DNA of 9,766 bases, taken from contig JASFUX010000124.1 in NCBI GenBank assembly GCA_050050115.1, positions 1 to 9,766 on the forward strand, given 5' to 3'. Under the pieces are notes generated by a model, which saw only the letters and a list, made by a program, of their open reading frames with translations, ran no database searches and was not told the DNA's origin. Position numbers and translations under genes: made by a program. Origin of the DNA: JASFUX01 sp050050115 (GTDB lineage: Bacteria; Pseudomonadota; Alphaproteobacteria; Caulobacterales; Maricaulaceae). Below, one piece after another: positions 5,667-9,766 of the stretch. Positions within the stretch are counted from its first letter, which is position 1; every line of letters begins with the position of its first letter.

Positions 5667-6777
5667 AGATCTCGCCCCAGACCTCTTGGGCGATCTCGAT
5701 GATCAACCGCAGCTTGTCCGCTTGCTGAGAAACTTCCAGCTCGTTGCCGTGCACCGTCGATGAGAAGCCGCACTGGGGCGAGAGCGCCATCTGCTCGAGC
5801 GGCATATACTCCGCCGCTTCGTTGATCCGACGCTTGACATCGTCCTTGTCTTCGAGCTCGCCGAGCTTGGTGGTCACCAGGCCAAGCACCACGGTCTTGT
5901 CCGCGGGTACGAAGCGCAACGGGCGGAAGTCGCCCGAGCGGTCGTCGTCGTACTCGAGGAAGTAGCCGTCGACCGCAAGCTCGTTGAAGAGGACCTCGGC
6001 GACCGGCTCGTAGCCGCCTTCGGCCGCCCAGGAGCTGCGGAAGTTGCCGCGGCAGAGGTGCACGCAGACGCGCATGCTGTCGGGCTTGTCGGCGATGCAA
6101 GCGTTGATCCAGCGCGCGTACATCCGCGGCAGCTCGTCCGGATCGTCGCCGCGCGCCCGGGCGCTTTCGCGCAGCGCCGGATCGCAGAGGTAGGCGAGGT
6201 TAGTGTCGTCCATCTGCAGGTAGGTGCAGCCCGCGTCCGCGAGCGAGGCGATCTCGTCGGCGTAGGCCTTGGCGACATCGGCGTAGAACTCGTCCATGTC
6301 CGGGTAGGCCGCCTCGTCGATCGCGTTCCGGCCGCCGCGGAAGTGCAGCATCGTCGGCGACGGGATCGTCACCTTCGGCGTTTGTTTGGTCACGGATTTC
6401 AGGAACTCGAAATCGGCGAGCTGGATCGGCTTGGCGTGGCGAACCTTGGATTTGACCTTCATCACCGGCGGGGCGTAGTCGAGCTCGCCGTCCTTCCTAT
6501 GAAACTTCACCTGAATGCCACCCTCCTCGACCACGCCGTCGAGCTGGGTCAGGAAGTCGACGTGGAAGTAGGTGCGGCGGAACTCGCCGTCGGTAATGCC
6601 TTTGAGGCCCAGGTCCTCCTGGAACTTCACCACGCCGCGAATCGCCTCGTCCTCGACGCCGCGCAGCTCGGCCGCGTCGATCTCGCCGGCTTTGAATTTC
6701 TCCCGCGCGTCGAGGAGTTCCTTGGGCCTAAGGAAGCTGCCGACGTGGTCGGCGCGGAAGGGCGGCTTCTTGATCAT
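5665..6777 (-). CDS. MetE-like cobalamin-independent methionine synthase family methyltransferase
   Basis: The protein has 370 residues and matches the C-terminal catalytic half of MetE, a zinc barrel that moves a methyl group from methyl-tetrahydrofolate to a thiol. The N-terminus FRADHVGSFLRP is typical of the short MetE-like family. The zinc ligands expected from MetE are all present: H240 and C242 (CVHLCRGN), E275 (FLEYDD) and C336 (LSPQCGFSS). TYLQMDD (185-191) matches the strand carrying the substrate-binding acid. It lacks the N-terminal half of true MetE (about 750 residues), so the substrate may not be homocysteine; epoxyalkane:coenzyme M transferase belongs to the same superfamily. 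AGGAGA lies about 6 bases before the ATG. It is last in the probable ligase-amidohydrolase-transporter operon, 45 bases after the MFS gene. A role in handling methyl groups from a methylated substrate is inference. Confidence 0.85.
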   Translation of the reverse strand: MIKKPPFRADHVGSFLRPKELLDAREKFKAGEIDAAELRGVEDEAIRGVVKFQEDLGLKGITDGEFRRTYFHVDFLTQLDGVVEEGGIQVKFHRKDGELDYAPPVMKVKSKVRHAKPIQLADFEFLKSVTKQTPKVTIPSPTMLHFRGGRNAIDEAAYPDMDEFYADVAKAYADEIASLADAGCTYLQMDDTNLAYLCDPALRESARARGDDPDELPRMYARWINACIADKPDSMRVCVHLCRGNFRSSWAAEGGYEPVAEVLFNELAVDGYFLEYDDDRSGDFRPLRFVPADKTVVLGLVTTKLGELEDKDDVKRRINEAAEYMPLEQMALSPQCGFSSTVHGNELEVSQQADKLRLIIEIAQEVWGEI

Positions 6778-6822
6778 TGGTCTCTCCTCGGACGAACTCA
6801 GAACGTATTGCTCGACGTTGCT

Positions 6823-8184
6823 TCAGGCGGCCGGTTTGACCGGCGCTTCCGCCGCGACGGCGTCGGCCGCAGCCTCGGGCAGCTTGTCGGCTTCGGTAAA
6901 GCGCAGGAACAGAAGGGCGACGGCGGCGATCGCCGAACCGGTCGCCATGAAGACGGCGACGATCGGCAGCGGCTGGCCGGCCTCGAACAGGAAGCCGGCG
7001 ATCACGGGGCCGAGCGCCGCCCCGCCCCGGCCGACGCCGATAACGAAACCGGTTCCCCCGGCGCGCGCCTCGGTCGGGTAGGCGTGCGCGAAGATCGCGT
7101 AGATGCCGACGATCGCGGAGTTGGTGAAGAAGCCGACACCCGCGGCGACGGTCGACAGCTCGGTGAGGTCGGCTTGGCCCTGGCCGAAGACGACCACCAT
7201 GCCCGAGGCGAACAGAAGCGCGCCGATGGTCAGCCACCTCACGCCAAAGCGCAGCGCCAGCAGGCCGATCAGCACCGCGCCGATCACCGAGCCGACGTTC
7301 GCCCAGGTCAGCACCCCGCCCGCGGCCGAGGGCGCGAAGCCCATGTCGACCACCAGCTTCGGCACCCACTTCAAGATGAAGTAGAACGTCATGATGTGCG
7401 TGAAGTAGGCGATCGACAGCAGGATCGTCGTCCGTGCGAGGCCGCCCGAAAATAGCTGCACGACTGGAATCTTCGCCGGCGAGGACGCGACCTCGCCAAG
7501 CGCCTCGACCGTGGCGTGACCCATGCGCCGCATGGTGGCGTTGATCCGTTCAAGCGCCCGCGCCGGACGACGCTGATAAAGGTGCTCGATCGACTCCGGC
7601 AGGAGGAAGAACGCCAGCGGCAGGAACGCGATCGTCGCGATCGACCCGAACAGGAACACCGCGCGCCAATCGAAGTTCGCCAGCAGCACCGAGGCGATCG
7701 AGCCGCCGATGACGATGCCTAGCGGATAGCCCGCGCCCATCAACGTGACCGACAAGCTGCGCCGACGGACGTTGGAGTACTCGGCGACCATGGCGGTGAC
7801 CGAAGCGAGCATGCCGCCGATGCCGATCCCGGTGAACACGCGGAAGGCCGACAGCGTGACGACGTCGCTCGCCCGCGAGGTCAAGAACATGCCGATCGCC
7901 ATGACCACGATGCACGCAAGGATGATCGGCCGCCGCCCGACCCGGTCGGCGAGCCCGCCGATCAGCACCGAGCCGAGCCCCATGCCGATCAGCTCCATCG
8001 ACAAGACGAAGCCGAGCGCGGCCTGGCTGACGCCCCACTCCGCGGCGATGCCGGGCGAGGCGAAGCTGATCGCCAGCACGTCGAAGCCGTCAAGCGCGTT
8101 GAGGCCGACGCAGAGCGCGACGACGACGATCTGAAACCCGCTCATCGGCGCGCGCGCGATCAGCTGCCGCGGATCCTGGCTCAT
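6823..8184 (-). CDS. MFS transporter, aromatic acid:H+ symporter (AAHS) type
   Basis: This is an inner-membrane transporter predicted to import an organic, probably aromatic, acid with protons. It has 453 residues with about 12 hydrophobic segments and a charged central loop near residues 200-240. AAHS hallmarks: DGFD in the first membrane helix (32-35), MFS motif A GGLADRVGRRP (76-86) between helices 2 and 3, LLPESIEHL after helix 6, and AHAYPTEARAGGTG followed by GVGRGGAALGPVIAG in the C-terminal half. The C-terminal tail is Ala/Glu/Pro-rich. GGAGG lies 6 bases before the ATG, so the start is secure. The gene is 101 bases downstream of the amidohydrolase; that gap carries a hairpin and a small inverted repeat and may hold its own regulation. 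The PcaK/BenK-like family is clear; the substrate is not. Confidence 0.9.
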   Translation of the reverse strand: MSQDPRQLIARAPMSGFQIVVVALCVGLNALDGFDVLAISFASPGIAAEWGVSQAALGFVLSMELIGMGLGSVLIGGLADRVGRRPIILACIVVMAIGMFLTSRASDVVTLSAFRVFTGIGIGGMLASVTAMVAEYSNVRRRSLSVTLMGAGYPLGIVIGGSIASVLLANFDWRAVFLFGSIATIAFLPLAFFLLPESIEHLYQRRPARALERINATMRRMGHATVEALGEVASSPAKIPVVQLFSGGLARTTILLSIAYFTHIMTFYFILKWVPKLVVDMGFAPSAAGGVLTWANVGSVIGAVLIGLLALRFGVRWLTIGALLFASGMVVVFGQGQADLTELSTVAAGVGFFTNSAIVGIYAIFAHAYPTEARAGGTGFVIGVGRGGAALGPVIAGFLFEAGQPLPIVAVFMATGSAIAAVALLFLRFTEADKLPEAAADAVAAEAPVKPAA

Positions 8185-8202
8185 GTCGTTCCTCCCTCCC
8201 GC

Positions 8203-8218
8203 AAGACCTTCAGGTCTT
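8203..8218. promoter_or_regulatory. 6-base-pair hairpin in the transporter leader
   Basis: AAGACC (8203-8208) and GGTCTT (8213-8218) are perfect inverted arms with a 4-base loop, just upstream of the ribosome site of the MFS gene. It may influence mRNA stability or translation, or bind protein. There is no T-tract for termination on the minus strand. Confidence 0.35.
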
Positions 8219-8251
8219 CTTCTGTCGCGGGCCCCTATTGTTGCTAGGCGT

Positions 8252-8263
8252 CAAAGCTCTTTG
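8252..8263. promoter_or_regulatory. CAAA-N4-TTTG inverted repeat upstream of the transporter
   Basis: CAAAGCTCTTTG has the same CAAA-N4-TTTG layout as the core of the palindrome near tetR, also followed by T. On the minus strand it overlaps TTGACG (8254-8249), a 5/6 match to a -35 box, but I find no good -10. It is a candidate second binding site for the TetR-family regulator. The motif is short, so chance is possible. Confidence 0.25.
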
Positions 8264-8285
8264 TGACCTCCGGCGCGCCGCGCGT

Positions 8286-9155
8286 CTAGCTGTCGCCAAA
8301 CAAAAGCTTCAACGCATTGCCTTTCAGAATCGGCTCGCGCACTTCGTCCTTAAAGCCCGCATCGCCGAACGCCTTGATCCATTTGTCGGGCGGGATCAGC
8401 GGGAAGTCCGAGCCGAACAGGAACTTGTGGCCCAGCTGCGTGTTGGCGTAGCGGGCGATCTGCGGCGGAAAGTACTTCGGGCTCCAGCCTGACAGATCGA
8501 TAAATACGTTCGGCTTGTGCAGCGCCATCGACAACGCTTCGTCCGTCCACGGCCAGGACGGGTGCGCGAGGATGATCTTCATGTCAGGAAAGTCCACCGC
8601 GACGTCGTCGACCAACATCGGCTGACCGTACTTAAGGCGAATCCCGCCCCCGCCACGCATCCCGGTGCCCATGCCCGAATGGCCGGTGTGGAAGATCGCC
8701 GGCATCTTGTGCTCGGCGATCACCTCGTAGATCGGCCAGGCGACGGGATCGTACGGGTGACAGTTCTGGATCGGCGGGTGGAACTTGAAGCCCTTGACCC
8801 CGTAGTCGTTGATCATCCGCCGCGCTTCGAGCGCGCCGGCCTTGCCCTTGTGCGGATCGATCGAGGCGAAGGCCATCATGATGTCGGAGTTTTCCTGCGC
8901 CGCCTCTGCAACCTCCTCGTTGGAGATGCGGCGAATGCCGGTCCCCGACTCGCTGTCGACGGTGAACATCACGAAGCCGATCTTGCGCTCGCGATAGTAG
9001 TCGATCGTCTCTTGAATTGTCGGCCGCTTGCCTTCGGTCTTGAAGTACTTCGAGGCGGCCTCTTCGAACTCGGCCTGGATCGGATCATGCGGTTGCCGGC
9101 ACGACACCTCCGCATGCGTATGGATGTCGATGGCTTCGAGATCGGCCCAGCTCAT
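8286..9155 (-). CDS. amidohydrolase-fold metal-dependent hydrolase or decarboxylase (COG2159 type)
   Basis: The protein has 289 residues and belongs to the amidohydrolase-2 group, TIM-barrel enzymes that bind one or two metals. The group includes ACMS decarboxylase, gamma-resorcylate decarboxylase and 5-carboxyvanillate decarboxylase, as well as hydrolases. Visible metal and active-site residues: H12 and H14 (DIHTH), H156 (IFHTGHSG), H198 (LAHPSWPW) and D250 (FGSDFPL). GVKGFKFHPPIQNCHPYDP (119-137) is typical of the group. The length is at the short end of the family but both ends are intact. The ATG overlaps the ligase stop as ATGA, so translation is probably coupled. It likely acts on the same substrate, or the CoA product, as the upstream ligase. 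Reaction type (hydrolysis or decarboxylation) cannot be decided here. Confidence 0.85.
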   Translation of the reverse strand: MSWADLEAIDIHTHAEVSCRQPHDPIQAEFEEAASKYFKTEGKRPTIQETIDYYRERKIGFVMFTVDSESGTGIRRISNEEVAEAAQENSDIMMAFASIDPHKGKAGALEARRMINDYGVKGFKFHPPIQNCHPYDPVAWPIYEVIAEHKMPAIFHTGHSGMGTGMRGGGGIRLKYGQPMLVDDVAVDFPDMKIILAHPSWPWTDEALSMALHKPNVFIDLSGWSPKYFPPQIARYANTQLGHKFLFGSDFPLIPPDKWIKAFGDAGFKDEVREPILKGNALKLLFGDS

Positions 9156-9766
9156 GTCGAATGCTCCGTGATGATTGCGCGCAGCTCGGCCTTCAAGACC
9201 TTGCCTGCGCCGTTGCGCGGCAACGCCTCGATGAGGCTTGCATGCTTGGGAATCTTGTATCGGGCGATCTTCCCGTCGAGGCTCGCGAGCACCGCGTTCG
9301 GATCAAGCGCGGCGCCGGGCGCGGGCACGAGGAAGAGATGGCCCACCTCGCCCCACTGCGGATCGGGCGCACCGACGACGGCGCACTCTGCGATGGCCGG
9401 ATCGGCCGCGAGAACGGCCTCGATTTCGGCCGGGTAGACGTTCTCGCCGCCGGAGATGAACATGTCCTTCCGCCGGTCGACGATCCAGTGAAAGCCTTCC
9501 GCGTCGGCATGCGCGATGTCGCCGGTGCGGAACCAGCCGTCCTCGGTGAACGCCGCCGCCGTTTCTTCAGGTCGGCGCCAGTAGCTGCGGGCGATGTTCT
9601 CACCCTTCAAGAGCAGCTCGCCCGGCGCGCCCGGCAAGACGTCTTGACCGTCGGCGTCGACGATGCGCGCACGCACCCGCGGCGTCGCGACGCCGGCCGA
9701 GCCGGCGCGGGCGTAATTTTGCTCAAGACCGACCGGCATGCCGAACACAGTACCCGCCTCGCTCAT
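9152..9766 (-). CDS. AMP-dependent acyl-CoA ligase, C-terminal part only
   Basis: This enzyme activates a carboxylic acid with ATP and CoA through an acyl-adenylate. Only the last 204 codons lie in the window. The methionine at the right edge is internal: it is part of the MSEAGT segment equivalent to the YGxTE adenylation motif, so the start lies outside. Later motifs, numbered from the edge: GELLLKGENIARSYWRRP (49-66), WFRTGD (78-83), IVDRRKDMFISGGENVYPAE (95-114), and LPRNGAGKVLK (182-192), where K189 is the expected catalytic lysine. All are intact, so the enzyme is probably active. It resembles fatty-acyl, feruloyl and related aryl-CoA ligases; the specificity pocket is mostly outside the window. 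It appears to come first of the visible operon genes and overlaps the amidohydrolase by 4 bases. Confidence 0.92.
   Translation of the reverse strand: MSEAGTVFGMPVGLEQNYARAGSAGVATPRVRARIVDADGQDVLPGAPGELLLKGENIARSYWRRPEETAAAFTEDGWFRTGDIAHADAEGFHWIVDRRKDMFISGGENVYPAEIEAVLAADPAIAECAVVGAPDPQWGEVGHLFLVPAPGAALDPNAVLASLDGKIARYKIPKHASLIEALPRNGAGKVLKAELRAIITEHST

Noticed and set aside
6058..7455. 465-codon plus-strand open frame opposite the MetE-like and MFS genes
   Set aside because: It crosses two well-supported genes on the other strand and encodes His/Arg/Asp-rich low-complexity sequence typical of antisense frames.
8517..9437. 306-codon plus-strand open frame opposite amidohydrolase and ligase
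   Set aside because: It is antisense to two enzymes with intact catalytic motifs and has no family signal.
1..9766. CRISPR array, tRNA or mobile element
   Set aside because: I found no spaced direct repeats, cloverleaf-like sequence, transposase frame or terminal inverted repeats.

Overview
The window reads as chromosomal DNA from a GC-rich alphaproteobacterium. The main reason is the gene order RNase D - lptC - lptA - lptB - rpoN on one strand, which is a familiar alphaproteobacterial arrangement. The single-domain RNase D and the codon use fit the same group. I cannot fix the genus from sequence alone. I see no tRNA, rRNA, CRISPR array, insertion sequence or phage gene.

Left half (1-4418, all minus strand): a housekeeping block. 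An RNase D-type 3'-5' exonuclease is followed after about 115 bases by lptC, lptA, lptB and rpoN. The lpt genes overlap by 4 bases at each junction, and rpoN starts 15 bases after lptB. LptC (membrane anchor), LptA (periplasmic bridge) and LptB (ATPase) belong to the machine that carries lipopolysaccharide from the inner to the outer membrane. RpoN is sigma-54; its C-terminal part lies beyond the left edge. LptC is about twice normal size because a second LptA-like domain is fused to its C-terminus. That domain is about half identical to the separate LptA encoded next door.

Middle (4419-4939): 521 bases without a convincing protein gene, between the divergent RNase D and TetR genes. It is not empty. 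On the minus strand there is a consensus -35 box, a 14-base perfect palindrome inside the promoter spacer, a stretch able to fold into several stems, and a strong intrinsic terminator. I read this as a candidate structured small RNA of about 170 nt, divergent from, and possibly controlled by, the TetR-family regulator (4940-5647, plus strand).

Right half (5665-9766, minus strand): a probable catabolic operon convergent with tetR. In transcription order it encodes an AMP-forming acyl-CoA ligase (cut by the right edge), a metal-dependent amidohydrolase-fold enzyme (COG2159 type, overlapping the ligase by 4 bases), an MFS transporter of the aromatic acid:H+ symporter type, and a MetE-like zinc methyltransferase. 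A plausible but unproven reading is uptake of a (possibly methoxylated) aromatic or similar carboxylic acid, CoA activation, hydrolysis or decarboxylation, and methyl-group transfer, under TetR control. A CAAA-N4-TTTG element occurs both at tetR and upstream of the transporter. The substrate cannot be read from the sequence.
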